Assembly: GCA_000711775.1 (NCBI GenBank)
Contig: ARYC01000647.1
Coordinates: forward strand, 1-64,000
Length of the DNA stretch: 64,000 nt
Reading direction: 5' to 3'
From: Oxytricha trifallax
Lineage: Eukaryota > Ciliophora > Spirotrichea > Sporadotrichida > Oxytrichidae
Shown: piece by piece, positions 24,850 to 37,175 of the stretch
Numbering within the stretch: position 1 is the first letter of the stretch
How the letters are laid out: every line of letters starts with the position of its first letter
Position numbers and translations under genes: made by a program
The notes under the pieces: model-generated
Seen by the model: only the letters and a program-made list of their open reading frames with translations
Told to the model about the DNA's origin: nothing
The model's database searches: none

Positions 24850-26141
24850 AACTTCTCACAACTACTGTAATAGTAATAATAGTAGTTAAGTAATGCGTCT
24901 CAGCACAAAAACTCTAGCAATAGATACAACATTAGTAAATGTATGGAGTGAGTTATCATATTCCTTCTTTTTCAAGTGTGCACTAATAGAACTAACAGGA
25001 CACATCAAATAGAGAAAGTTTTGGGATAAGAAGGTAATATTAGCATAATTCAGAATGAGTAGAACAATAACCCCTTTAGCAGAATTAGCGGCAGTTAGTT
25101 CGATATGCTTGATAGTATCTATAGTGTTGGGATTGAAAATGATGAGATAACTGCAAACTTACTATATAATCCTAAGGCTCAGTGACCTTTACCACACTTA
25201 TACTAAAGTCTTTTAAAGAAGCTTCTAATTGTAGACTAAAGCATTACAGATAAAATTGGAGCTTTCCAGAAATACTTGGTGAAGTTTATGGGCAAACTAG
25301 TAAGTAAAAGTTTCACTTAAACATCAAGTGGTGTATATGTTCTTACAGCTGCTTTATAAAACATCACTGATATTAATATTTACAAGAACCAAGTAGGATT
25401 TTATAGATATAAAATAGCAATATCGGAGGTCTTTCAGCTGATCTAGATAATCGAGTTTCTTTCTACGAATGTGGTTATCTCTCATGTACTGAGACCCCTT
25501 TAGACAAATGCCCTAATATTTCTATCACTTTCCTTTATTTCTTTAATTGTTTATGGGGATTGATGCTACAGTTAAATCCAAACAGTTGCTACAAGACTCC
25601 TCAAACACATTTCCAATTGCAAAGCAACTATTCCAGCACTCATCTCAAACTATGTTTATAATCCATTTAATTCAATCAAAGCAGCAAGGGACGGGGTTCC
25701 ATGACTCTTTGAGAGAATATCAATTATATTATAGTCAAAGCTAAGAGAGTACATCATAATTACAATTCTTCTCAGCCCAGTGATTTAGAGAAATGTCTTT
25801 AGTTCCAAATGAATCTATCAGGGGAAATCTCTCCTCATTAAAACAAAATTGATACCACTCATTAAACTATAGCTAGAAAGGCCATCTTTATCTTGAAATT
25901 GACTCCCAATTAGCAACCTTCTGGTACACAATCCCTATTATTGATGAAAAATGCGTCCTTTCATATCGGTAGCTACACCAATGGCGTCCTGTGGCAGCTT
26001 AGCATCCTCATCCAGTTCCTGGGGCCCTACCATTACTACATGATTCCAAGTGTTAAAGGTATTCATGCTCATTATGTTTTGCAACCTCAAACTCATACTC
26101 CTACCAGTTTCCATTAAGTAAAAATTTTGAAAAAATTGCAA
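24850..26141 (-). pseudogene. unrecognised large protein gene, interrupted by frame breaks
   Basis: Starting at ATG 26141 (MQFFQNFYLMETGRSMSLRL), the minus strand gives long protein-like pieces in successive frames: HVVMVGPQELDEDAKLPQDA, GVATDMKGRIFHQQQGLCTR, DSFGTKDISLNHWAEKNC, IDILSKSHGTPSLAALIELN, ALQLEMCLRSLVATVWIQLQ, VKLLLTSLPINFTKYFWKAP, DTIKHIELTAANSAKGVIVL and SAHLKKKEYDNSLHTFTNVV. The pieces are in order and cover about 1.3 kb with about five frame changes or TGAs. I do not recognise the family; the helical, Leu-rich character suggests a scaffold-like protein. The breaks may be decay or short eliminated sequences. Opposite-strand frames that stay open here are shadows. Confidence 0.5.
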
Positions 26142-26766
26142 AAAACTAGCCTACTATATGAATATATTAAGTTGAAATAAATAATTCATGATTAGAGAAC
26201 TTAAATATTAACCTAACCTAATTCTTTATATTTTAAAATATTAGACAATTTATTTTAGAAAACTAATATGAACTATTTACAACTTGCACTTTGACTATTG
26301 CTATATTTTTATTTAATAAAACTAATTTAGCAGGTTTTAAATTTAAAAAGAATCTATAGCTTGCACATAAATAATATGTTTTTAAATATTAATAAATTAA
26401 TAAAATCTCTCGTGACGTGTGAACTTTTTAAAATACTTTATACTAAATGATTAAATTATAATTAATAACAACTTATAGACATTACATTTTAAAACATTTA
26501 ACATAAAATTATAAGGGAACAACTTAACCTAAGCTTATCTAAATATAGAAAAACATTCGTGATATATCATCTAAGATTTATTTACAAAATTCTAATTATT
26601 AATACTCTAACAAATTAATCAAGGTTTAAATAATTAAGAAAGAGGATAGATTAAGTTGTTTAAGAAATGTTAGGTAATCAAGAAATTCTCAGCAACTTTT
26701 CTCGATTGCCTAACAAAATGAAAATAAAAAAAATTCATCCAATAAATAATTAATATTATAGTTTAC

Positions 26767-27028
26767 AAAACCCCATAGATCAATTAAGAAGCGAGGATTA
26801 GAGTTAAGAACAATTAGATTAAGAATTAATGATTATTGGTGTATAATTATAATGCTTGGACTAATTATCAAAACTATTGGCTCGATTAATTGTCTTTATA
26901 AAATAATCCAATCAGGGTGTGTGAATTTTATTTTAACCTAATTATAATTAATTTAGCCAATAATATTTAATTTTTAGTCTAATTGTTCTTACTCAAATCC
27001 TTGCTTCTTAATTAATCTATGTGGTTTT
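26767..27028. mobile_element. MITE M, copy 3
   Basis: 262 bp, AAAACCCC to GGTTTT, colinear with copies 1 and 2 (CCAATCAGGGTGTGTGAAT, AAGAACAATTAGATTAAGA). The right terminal repeat carries one extra mismatch (CTATGTGG). It is non-coding. Confidence 0.85.
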
Positions 27029-27099
27029 ACCATTATTTTTAAGTTTATTAATTCTAATAATTGGCTGAATATTTAAAATTTTTTAACAATTCCTCTCTT

Positions 27100-27469
27100 T
27101 TAACGCAATAAGAAGCAGCTGCGGTGCTATGCGCAGACTCTGGCCATGAAGCTCTTGATTCTGGACATACGGTAGATCACTGACGCTTTCACATGTTCTT
27201 TGGTCGATGCCCTTGATACCTAAGACTGCAGTATGTCTGACTTTGTAACCGATTATGGGGTGTTAGCCATCCTCTCCAAGCACTCACAAAACTCTTCTAA
27301 AAACGATGAATTAATGCCCAATTGTATATACGTTTATCTTTACCTGGGAATACTTTTCTATGAGGTTGACTAAAGGATGATGTAACTTTTCAAAAGTTCT
27401 CGAATGAGCTTAGTTTCATCTCTTTTACAGGTACTCGACTCAAGATATCGTTTGCAACACTGATTTTCT
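27100..27469. other. coding-like stretch, strand uncertain
   Basis: The plus strand is open without TGA through ITDAFTCSLVDALDTQDCSM to a TGA near 27469. The minus strand gives an equally protein-like but TGA-interrupted reading (HPLVNLIEKYSQVKINVYTI; GYKVRHTAVLGIKGIDQRTC). One of them is a real remnant; I lean to the minus strand. The family is unknown. Confidence 0.3.
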
Positions 27470-27579
27470 AATATTGTAAGCTTTTAGTAGTTAAATTTTT
27501 AATTGGCCAGTTAAAGCCCGAATTATTAAAACATAAAAATCAAGGCCATTGTAAATTATATAATTTATTTAATTAAAAT

Positions 27580-28034
27580 ATGAAAACTTTGAAATTGGCA
27601 ATGAAGTCAATTCAAGTCAAAGTAAGGGTCCTTCACCAACAGTAACAAGCACCACAGAGCAAGGAAGAAGCATATACAGAGTGCGAGACATTATCGACAC
27701 CAAGACCATAATAAACAACATTCACAACAAAATTATATATGAAAACGACCCCCAAGGAAAGCCTATGTGAGTTGAACACTTAAAGCTCATGTTTGCAAAT
27801 GACCAAACAAGAGAAGAGACATTTATCAGTGAGTAGAGACCAGAGCTCCACGACCATTTATACTGGAACATTTTCACTGATTCGCGCTCAGGTTGAAACA
27901 AGGATGAATAGATTAGTTTAAGTGACGACAAGGCCTCAGACAGCAGTTCGAAAGAATCTAGAGAGCACAGCGGCAATTATAACGCTCAGGATATGGTAGG
28001 TCAGCAGTGCTCGCGCTGTTCTTTATTTTCCTGA
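27580..28034 (+). pseudogene. unknown polar protein with two in-frame TGA codons
   Basis: The plus-strand frame reads SKGPSPTVTSTTEQGRSIYR, VRDIIDTKTIINNIHNKIIY, TGA at 27768, VEHLKLMFANDQTREETFIS, EQRPELHDHLYWNIFTDSRS, TGA at 27894, then SLSDDKASDSSSKESREHSG and stops at TGA 28032. Spacing between the three TGAs is a multiple of three, so one frame is intact apart from nonsense codons. The Ser/Asp-rich tail follows a mixed helical region. No start or family was identified. Confidence 0.4.
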
Positions 28035-28234
28035 CTCATGATCTCATGATCTCATCCTCGTCCAGCTCCAACTTTCCCTCTTTGTGCTTGATAAATGTGA
28101 CAATGGACTCAAATATTACTTGGCTCGCTGGAAGAGTCTCAAATAGACAATTTAAAATTATGCAATTAACAAAAATATTAAAACTCATGATTAATTATTC
28201 ATTTATTTTGTATTTTCAAGATTAGCTTAAATTT

Positions 28235-29298
28235 TACTCTTGTGGTTTTATATTATATTACTGATAATTATTTTTAATTTTATAATAGAGCTTAGGCTTT
28301 TTATTAAACTTAGATTATTAATAAGCTAAAAATGAGGCTTTGAAAAATAAAAAATGTTAGAAATCAACTAAAGTAATACTATTTTTAATACATATAAGGC
28401 TAGTTAGTTTAAAAGAAAATTCAAGTAAAAATTGAAGCCTGGTTTATCATCATTAATTGATAGAGTTTATAGAATGAATTTTTATGGAGACCGAAATGTA
28501 AAAACTTATAAAATATTCTGGATCATTACATGCATATTATTTTACAAATCAATAAATATTGAACTAATTATTATAATAATATGAAAGAGATGATAAATTC
28601 CATAATTATCAAAACTAAGGTTGTAAAATAATAATAATAAATAAGTGAGCATTTAATTGTATATAACTTTTACTGTTAAGACTTCTTTCCTTCTAGCTTG
28701 TTGAAAGTAAAATATTCTATCCAAAAAATATATTCTTTTGGGTTCATTTTTTCCAGATCTTTCAAATTCTATATAAAAAAATATATATGAGATCATCAAG
28801 AAATTTTTTCTTATCTTTAGAGTCAGAAATCTAATTCAATGCAGGATTATTTATGTACAAAGAATTTTAATGATTAAACTGTTCAAATTTATTAGTGAGT
28901 TAAAAAGAGTAAAATAAAATAAGGAAAGCTGGAAAAGCTTTTTGTGGAATCAATACAATCTAGCAAAATCTATAAAATCTTTCTCTTACATTCAGAGTGA
29001 CCAATGATATTATCATAGAGACTAATGATTATCTTAGCATAAGTAATTATTTACAAATAAATATTTCTGTCTACTTGTCCTCCTAAAAATTCACTTAACA
29101 GGTTGTGTTCTATCAAGTTAATTAATTAATTTACTGCATTCGGGTAATATGAGTACTCAGTAGATTAATATTTTGGTAAATACACATTCAAAAGCCCTTA
29201 ATGAGGTTTATAAGTGCTTTGATTTGTAGGGAATTTGTAAGGGGTTGGGGTTATAATAGGTTTTAATGTGAAATATATAGTAAATGTATTTAATTTAA
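28235..29298. other. AT-rich stretch, no gene seen; probably contains the left end of TBE-like copy 1
   Basis: No coding stretch was recognised. The terminal inverted repeat of copy 1 should lie here, but I could not pair it with a right end. Confidence 0.4.
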
Positions 29299-30864
29299 TC
29301 ACTCAAAATTCACTTTTGGATCATGTGGGAGAGGTCTAAAGTTTATCTTACTTAACCACATCTCTATCTGCTTTATTGATATGTCTGATTGATTGAGAGA
29401 CTCTGGTTTTGTCTATTAACTACTTGATTCTTTGCTAGCATCTTTCTCGCACCTTGATGAGTAGTAATCGTTGCGAGGAATATCCAATTCTATTATTATT
29501 GCAGCTTAAGCCCAAGCATCCCACTAATAGTCACCATCTTTCCAGTCTTCTCTTTCTGGATAATAACCTGGAGTTCCCATAACAGTTTCAAGCCTTTATA
29601 CTTCCACTCCTTAGGCTCTGTTGAAATCGATTAATGCTACTCTTACTGGTCAAAAGTTTATCGTTATATTTTCTGGCTTTAAATATCTGTAAACAAACCC
29701 TAACTTGTGAAGCTCTTTAATACCTTGTATGGTCTGAGTTGCTATTTATCCAAGCTTCTTATTATTCCTATGATATTTTATGTAATCTATTTGAGTCATT
29801 TCAAAGAGTGGGAGTCTGAAAGCAACAAGATTATTGGCAAGGAGAACAGCATCTATCTTGATTAAGTAACTACACTCTTTAAACTTTGCTTGAGTGAGTA
29901 CTTGATACTCATTTGTAAACACCATCTAATATTTATCATCACTTAAGAGATAGTTGAAGGGATACACCTTGTATGCGTATTGATGATCATTGATAACTTT
30001 CTTATCAAAGGAGTCCTCTAGAATAAGATAACTTTAAAGAGAAGTATCTAAATCTATCTACGCAAGAACTGGTATTTTCTTGTATTGAATTTTGATCATG
30101 ATTTTTGTGATTTCAGAGGTTAGTTGGTTACGTGCCTTCTTTACGTACTCTAACTCACTAACTTATTCAGGCACTACCGCTTTAGAATATTCCCTCGATT
30201 TTCTTTTGTTGATAAGCTTCAGCTCAACTTCATGTTTCTGAACTTCTATATCTTTCTTGAGAGTTTTTAATAGATGCTTCTTCAAGTATCTTGTATGATA
30301 GTATTGGTTAAGGAACTCAAAGCAGTCATACTTTCCATCTATTTTATCATACTTTAAGTATACAGTGGGCTTGGCTTCTATATTTTCCTACTTATGTCTT
30401 TATCAGCTTGATTTATGAGTAAAATCTCTCTCACATAGCTCACAATAATATACTTCAACTTCCTCTGCTTACATTTAAATTTCATTATTGCCTTTCTCCT
30501 CCTCTCTGTCTCCCACACACTTGTTTGCCATTTATTTTCTATTATTAATTTCTATTTTAATAACAGAGACCTCAAGTAATAGCTCTGGTAGTTCTTTATG
30601 AAAGTTCATCTCACAGCTATCACACTTTTTATTGCTATAAAGGCAAGTCTCATTTAGTTTGATGGAAGTGCTGATAATTTTCTTGAAATGTTAGCGCTCA
30701 TATTTAAATTTTAATTAAAAATTATAAAACTGCATCTATAACTCAGAGCTTATATGAGAGCTTTGCAAGCCTACAAGTTTCAAGGGAAGTTCTTAGAGTA
30801 TGAGAGAAGAATTATGAGTGTTAAGAGACGATCCAGCTCTACATATGGGTGAGGAAGTAACCAT
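29299..30864 (-). pseudogene. TBE-like copy 1: C2H2 zinc-finger plus kinase-like protein, two in-frame TGAs
   Basis: A 521-codon frame runs from ATG 30864 to TGA 29299 with no frameshift. The N-terminal half includes a CxxC pair (KKCDSCEMNFHKE, residues about 75-90) and a C2H2 finger (YYCELCERDFTHKSS-[TGA]-QRH, about 140-157), where TGA 30405 replaces the usual Leu. The C-terminal half is kinase-like: GIKELHKLGFVYRYLKPENI (the HRD loop reads YRY), then TGA 29652, DFN in place of DFG, GTPGYYPERED (the APE region) and DYQWDAWA (the DxW region). The catalytic Asp is missing, so it would be a pseudokinase. It matches the roughly 57 kDa ORF of Oxytricha TBE elements in architecture. It is divergent from the 22 kDa-like gene. 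Confidence 0.75.
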
Positions 30865-30889
30865 TTTTACTTTCACTAATAAGTTGATT

Positions 30890-31062
30890 ATAGTACGTAC
30901 CGATTTAGGAGGTGCACCTAATTAAGTACGTACTGCTTTAGAAGGTATTTTGTGATTTTATGATTAAAATTAGGGTGCTCCTAATTAAGTACTAGCTTTA
31001 ATTAATGCTCCTAATTAAGTACTAGCATTTTAGGAGCTGCTCCTAATTAAGTACGTACCAAT
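30890..31062. promoter_or_regulatory. repeated CCTAATTAAGTAC motifs in a divergent intergenic spacer
   Basis: Four same-strand copies of a CTCCTAATTAAGTAC-type motif lie near 30916, 30978, 31008 and 31041, with an inverted relative at 30893-30912 (AGTACGTACCGATTTAGGAG). They fill the spacer between the diverging kinase-like and 22 kDa-like genes of copy 1, so a shared control region is plausible. The function is inference. Confidence 0.4.
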
Positions 31063-31267
31063 TTAAATTAAAAAATATGGAATTATAACTGTAGAAATTG
31101 GTTTCAATCTCTCAAGTTTGAAATCAGTTCTCAAAATTCTTCTCCATATCCTTCTTAGAGGTTGACCTCCTATAGGATGCTCATATTTAATAGTAAGTTT
31201 TACAGAGGTATATAATTGAAATCAATAAACTTAAATTTGAATATCATTTCTTAGATCTGTAAACAAG

Positions 31268-32053
31268 ATGGAGTCAATGAATGATGCAATGAAAAGAGTG
31301 CAAGCACAAGAATTGATTCAGAGATTTAGAAGCAAGGAGGATTTGCACCGCTACCTGGTGCAGCAAGGTAATGAACTCATAGCTTTTAATCTTGATTATG
31401 TAGTTGGTTTGTTCCTGCCAACGATTGAAGATACTAAAATTTCATTTTTAAGAGCCATACTCTGCGAAGAGAAGAAAGCATTGAAAACTTAAGATGTAAA
31501 GTTTGCAGAGATTCCAAACTATCCAGAAATCTCAGTGACTAACTTATACGATGATGCTATGAATGACCCAGAGGTTTCGCAGTACCTGCCTACTAAGAAG
31601 CAGTTGTCAAATAAACTACCTGAAAGAAACTATTTCTTTGGCATACTTGCAACAATTAAAGGTGATTACTTGAAAGAAATTATTCAGGAATCTCATTAGA
31701 AAAGGTAAAGCATCTCTTAAGAAGATAAGGACAAACAAAGGATTAAGATAAATGAGAGATGCTATCAGAGGTGTAGAAGCATCCTTATATTTCAAGTAAG
31801 ATTTTTAGCTTAACTCTTTTGAAAAATCTGGACTAGCATCTACTTGATGAAGGAATAGATGAAGCTTCATAAAGCGAAAGTCGCAGACTCAGCATGAAGT
31901 TAGCAAGAGTCTATATTAAAATATTTAGCATCCAGATCCAGAGTAAATGAACATAGATGCTGGAGCTGGCAGCAAGAGAAGAAACTTAGGAGGATGGAAG
32001 CAAGAAGTAGAAGAAAAGAAAGATAAGCCAGCTCCCTCTAAAGAATTTAAATG
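31268..32053 (+). pseudogene. TBE-like copy 1: 22 kDa-like protein
   Basis: ATG 31268 begins MESMNDAMKRVQAQELIQRF. The frame passes through TAA 31490 as Gln into DVKFAEIPNYPEISVTNLYD, then LPERNYFFGILATIKGDYLK. After about 31740 the best homologous reading changes frame (KHPYISS, then later DAGAGSKRRNLGGWKQE), so it is probably frameshifted. The conserved core, LPxLPERxxFFxILxTIKxxYL, is shared with copies 2-4. The role is unknown in TBE elements. Its 3' end meets the transposase 3' end. Confidence 0.7.
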
Positions 32054-32065
32054 TGACTTATATAT

Positions 32066-33000
32066 TCATTAACTTACCTACAAAACTTATTTATATACAT
32101 TAATTCTCCCTTCTTTAGCACACTTTTATGCCAACTAATCAACTCTCTTAGCTGAACTTTTTATAAAATCGACTGTATCGATAGGTAGGTCATGCATCAA
32201 GTGGTATAGCAGCAGTTTCTTGTAATGACCTTTTAAAATACCACAGTAAAACTCAATTCCATTAAACTATGAGCTATAAGGCACGTTGAATACTGGCCTT
32301 ATTCTAAGTTGTTCATAACTTTTCCTTGTTTCTTTTGTCTATTGAACAGAAAGATCATCAACAAACAGTATAATCTCTTATTCAGGGTACTTCTCTCTCA
32401 GCTATTCTAAGAACTTAATATACTGCTCTGTCTTAATAGAGCGAGGATGAATAACATAAGTTTCTAAACTAGCATCTTCGCTAATACCTCCAAGAATTGC
32501 CATTGTTTATACCTTGACTTTCTAGTCATATACTTCTATGTTGCTATGACTCTTATTCCAAGACTTCTAGATGAAAGTGTTGAATGTAAACACAGCCTCG
32601 TCAGCATGAATAAACTTAATATTATTCTATTAGGCTCTCTGCATTTAATTATAAATATAATTTAAGTTGTTGTTGTAAAATGGCAGAGTGAAATCAATCA
32701 CTCTCTTGATACGATTCACATCTTTGTAAGAGATACCATTTCGTTTATAGATGTTAGCTATAGACTAAGCAGAGATCTTTAACTCAGGGAATTGGCGATG
32801 TAACATAGTAGCTCGTTGGTCTAAAGAGAAGTGAGCCCAATACTTTAATGTTTTTTTCATTAATAAGATAGTCAATATGCTTCTATAGAAACTTTGACTT
32901 CCTCTTAAGCTAAGAATTCAGCTATTATTGCTTTAATTACACAGCTTTCAAGCAGTGAGAGCGAACAGTTGATGGACTACGCTTTGATTATTTTTATATA
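32066..33000 (-). pseudogene. TBE-like copy 1: DD34E transposase, one frameshift
   Basis: The minus strand starts with a helix-turn-helix-like KRSPSTVRSHCLKAVQL. A one-base excess in an A-run at about 32860 shifts the frame before FSLDQRATMLHRQFPELKIS. The catalytic set is clear: first Asp in KFIHADEAVFTF, second in IILFVDDLSV, and Glu in FNVPYSSQFNGIEFY, with 34 residues between the second Asp and the Glu as in IS630/Tc1 enzymes. It ends at TGA 32066. Apart from the homopolymer frameshift the frame is intact, so it looks recently active. Confidence 0.85.
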
Positions 33001-33009
33001 TTAAAGTTT

Positions 33010-34113
33010 TTCCTTTTTACCTATCTTTATGTATTTTATTGATACTATTATTATGATATGCAAATTTTATGAACATATTAGGATATAACTTTAAAATGGA
33101 AAGCTTTGTGCATCAAGTTGCAAACTATTAAAATCATGAATTTTGCTAAGTATTCATAAAAACCTAATTGTGAAGCTATTGATAGACATCTCTTAATGAC
33201 TAAGTTTTATTGAACTAGGAAGATAATTTGCTGAAATAAAAGCAAAAGACTATATGGTTTAGAATGCGATAATCTTTGTGAAATAAGTGCAAGTTCTTAG
33301 AGATAACCAGGAATCGTTAAGGCTATGGCAACGAATTTTAAAGTACCACTTATTCTACTCTTACCCTTTAAAGTATCTGAATTTGTTGTACTTATTCGTT
33401 GTACCCTTATTAAGCTATTAATCTAGGATACTGTAATTTCAAGTATCATAAATATCATAGATAATCAAAAGAGTATTTTATAACCAATGAATTTTCAAAT
33501 TAGACTCCATAACTATAATGTCAGTTTTCGACAATGATTATTTCTCTGGATACAATCGTTGGCATTTAGCTTATTATAAAACCAAAAGCAAGTTTAATTA
33601 TATACAGAATTCAATAGATAACTCAATAATATTAAGAGCAATCACTGTAAATTTTTATCTAAATATAAAAATAGTAATAAATTTATATTGTAGTAATCCG
33701 AAAGTTTCTCTTGGTAACATTAATTTAAACTTTTGATTAAACATTTAACAATATTATGAAAGGAAACTAGTTGGGATAAACTTTTTGCGCCAGAGATATA
33801 GAGAAAGGACTAAGCATAACCTAATCTAAAGTAAGTTGATTTCATACGATATATTGTTCTCTAATTTACAAAGACAATAAATTATTATTTAAATTAACTG
33901 CTATATAAACTCACTAGAATAATTAATATTGATATTTATTCATAACTTAAAAATATGTTCTAAAAATGTTTTCTGCAGGCTAAGCTTATATTTAAATAAT
34001 ATAAGTATCTGAGAATATTTTAAAGAATAATAAGGCTTCTTTAATTTTATTAGTTTATAAATTCTTATCAGAATATAAACTAATTAGCTTTAATTGAATT
34101 TATATATAATATA
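33010..34113. other. AT-rich stretch, no gene recognised
   Basis: A 72-codon frame at 33518-33736 closes with TGA, but its composition does not convince me. The right end of TBE-like copy 1 should lie in the first part. Confidence 0.4.
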
Positions 34114-34527
34114 ATGGCTATGGCTAATGAGTCTAAATATAAGGTGAGAAAATTAATATTATTTAAATTGAGTCAGATAAATCTATGCATAACTCAATTA
34201 ATTAAGTAAAAGGATGAGATGTCCTTAGATATGATGAAATAAGATTTTACTTCAGTTGTTGTCAACAAATATTTGGGATTAACAATTCAAAAATATTTTT
34301 CGTATGAAAATGTGACCAAGAGGGAATTCAATACTTATAAAAGAGAAATTTTTTCTTAAATGAGATGAGGGAGGATTAGCGGATCGTATTTTTATGGTTT
34401 ATTATATTCCTAAGCAATTTAGGAAGACTTAGAAACTATGAATAACCTAATTATTACCCATTATAACACTGTTTTACTTGTTAGAAACTGCTACTACGAT
34501 GAATTCGGTACCATTTTGGAAAAATGA
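34114..34527 (+). pseudogene. unknown 137-codon ORF with one in-frame TGA
   Basis: ATG 34114 begins MAMANESKYKVRKLILFKLS, passing through LDMMKQDFTSVVVNKYLGL and ENVTKREFNTYKREIFSQMR. After TGA 34366-34368 the same frame continues with GRISGSYFYGLLYSQAIQED and TMNNLIITHYNTVLLVRNCY to TGA 34525. Both halves look like protein in the same frame. It is either a nonsense mutation or a short protein ending at the first TGA. The family is unknown. Confidence 0.4.
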
Positions 34528-35727
34528 GAATACTAAGTTTTCAGCATTCAAGCAAGAGTATTCATATAACCGAAATATTTAGAGTGGAAAGAATAACAAT
34601 TTATAATAAATTTAAAGACAATATCTGTGGCAATTACCTGAAAATATATTTATAATAACAACTAGCATCTTTAATCATGAGTAAAATTTAACCATCCACT
34701 AGTTAAAATATACTCTTGATGTTTCATCTAGCTTTATAATACTTTAATTGTTTTACTCTTATTTTTGAATCAAATATTCTTATTCATTTATAGAAGACAA
34801 GATATTAATTGAAAACTAGTTGAAGGATACTTCTGGTTCAATAAAATAATATAAATATATTCATATTTAATAAAAAAGAGCGAGAAAAATCATAAAAAGC
34901 TTAATAACTCCCACCATACTAATTAGTCATTAATGCCCTTCATTTATTCTTTCCCAAAGTTAAGATATATCCTGTATTTGCTCACCCAAGGAAGTTATAA
35001 AAAAATTACAAGTATACTGCATATTTTTCTTGTAAACCTGTATGATTTGTGGAAGTTCCTATCTTTGCTCAGAGAATTCTTAAAGAATGTCATTAAAAAG
35101 TGTTAATTATTATTTTATTTATAAATCAATTATATATTATAATGAGTATAAGATAAGATTGAATTTAAATTTGAGCTTCAATTGGTTATATATATATTTC
35201 CTAAAATATGAAGTTTTCAAATAAAATTATATTCATTCAAATAATATACTTCTTTAAATTTATTATATGGTATATTGTCATTTTGCTTAATCAAGTATTT
35301 TCAGCCCAATCTCAAGTAGTTTTATCTCCTTACAATCTATCACTTACCAGCCAGATATTGATGTTCCTTATTATTTTACAAATTTCAAACATCTTTAGTA
35401 TTTCTTACTCAAAAATAAACTTATTATAAAGTTACTGAAATCGAAATTCAATCATATATATAATAGTTAGTTCTTAGGGAATATAAAATTTTATTATTCT
35501 TTGCTAGAATTACTACCATATAAAATAATTAATATATTTATTGTTATATTCTTACTGCTATTGTTTGTATTTTAAGTCAATCATTAACATACAAGTTAAT
35601 ATCTAAAAGAATGAGAAAGCAATTAAGATGTTCTTAAGAATGAAACCACAGCAAAAACTGTGCAGTTTATTAATATCTTACACGAATGTAGGCAGCTAAG
35701 TTCTGATTTATCCAATTACTGTTGAAT
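34528..35727. other. AT-rich stretch with one weak hydrophobic ORF
   Basis: A plus-strand frame at 35208 begins MKFSNKIIFIQIIYFFKFII and closes at a TGA soon after 35430. It is hydrophobic, but AT-rich DNA yields such frames by chance. Nothing else was seen. Confidence 0.35.
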
Positions 35728-36510
35728 TCATTTTAAATATTCATTTATTTAATATTCATATAAAATAAGTAAATTATAAAGGGTAAGTACTCTAGTTACA
35801 ACATCATACATATTTCTTATTTAAGTAAATTTGATTTAAATAAATCGCTTTAAATAATTTAAAAGACTATATATAATGATTATATAATTTTTTCTTTGAT
35901 TACATGAGGGATGAAACATTTAAATTTGTGAATTCTAATTTTGCAGCTTCTACTTATTAAGAAAGTTGCTCTTTGTGTTTATATGAGATTGCTGATTGCG
36001 ATTGATGATTGATTAACTCATTTCATTATTAAATACCTTGATTAATTCAGGATTATTTAAAACAAACATATCAAGTTATATTACTGAAATAGAAATATTT
36101 AATAGCAGTGCCAGTGAATCGCTTAAGGCAAAGTAAATTAAAACATCTGGAGATAAAAATGAATACTAGAAATATTAAATTATTAATTAAATATGAGTGA
36201 CTTATAAATATGCGGAAGCATTAATTTTCATTATTATTACTGCAATTTACTCATGGCCTCTCACTATGAATCTTGACACTAAGCATAGGTCTAGCACTGA
36301 GTGTTGGTCGGTGACAAGGTTATATATTATTTTGGTTTGTTATGATCTTAATTCCAAGATGTAGTTCAGTGATTGATTTGTAACTGCTCTTGTCGAATTT
36401 CCTGTCACTTAGGAGTCAATGCACTGCATTTTGTTATCAGTGTTTGTCTTGAGAAGGAGTAGGATTATTAACTTCTTCTAGAGGTACATGTCTCTCACAT
36501 ATTGTTCCAT
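35728..36510 (-). CDS. unknown 260-aa ORF
   Basis: ATG 36510 to TGA 35728 is open for 261 codons under the ciliate code. The first 90 residues look genuine: MEQYVRDMYLQKKLIILLLL, TNTDNKMQCIDSQVTGNSTR, NQSLNYILELRSQQTKIIYN and VTDQHSVLDLCLVSRFIVRG. The rest is AT-driven (many Ile, Asn, Gln) and could be chance. No family was recognised. The segment 36111-36182 inside it recurs at 41115-41192, which argues that this part is repeated DNA. Confidence 0.35.
36111..36182 (+). repeat. 70-bp direct repeat, left copy
   Basis: GTGAATCGCTTAAGGCAAAG and the AATACTAGAAATATTAAAT that follows recur, slightly diverged, at 41115-41192 in the same orientation, about 5.0 kb away. Confidence 0.7.
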
Positions 36511-37175
36511 CAAGATGGCAAAGTGTTGAAGTTCCTAGATTCAAAATCACTCATTCATATTTGACACTGAAATATTAATAAAAAATAAGTTAATTATATT
36601 AAAATAGCTGATAAGTAATTATTATAAGCATTAGATTAAACTTAAAACTAAAACAATCTAAAATTTATATTAATTTTATTGATATTTCTATAGTATTTTT
36701 GCCAGTAGTTCATTCATTTTCTTCTGTATTTACCCTATTTCCAATCTAGTTATTATCAAGAATTATATGAGATATAACTATTTAATGTTTTAAAAGCTTA
36801 GTTCATTAATATTTTTCATTTTCATTTACGATATATTATTAAGGGAAAAATATATTTTTTAATAAAAATTATTTAATCAAATATCAAGTCATTTAAAGAT
36901 AATAACTGAGAATCGTTAAATTAATATTTATCAAGTCAGTTCAGGAAATAAATTTTTCTCTTATGATAAATTTATAAAATGTTCTTTTTTCTTCAATTTT
37001 ATTCAATATATTATTAGTAAAATAAAATTATTAATTATAAGATTGACAAAAAATAAAACATTGTTCTACTTCCCTTTCATTATGCCATCTCAAACTTAAG
37101 TGATCGATCAATTCTACTATCATCATAATCATTATTTGTTTTTTAAGTGCTTTTTCTGATAGACTTGTTCATCAG

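Noticed and set aside
24833-25282. 149-codon plus-strand ORF under the ciliate code (starts MIRTQETSHNYC)
   Set aside because: The opposite strand gives far more protein-like pieces over the same DNA, in order with neighbouring pieces, so this frame is a shadow.
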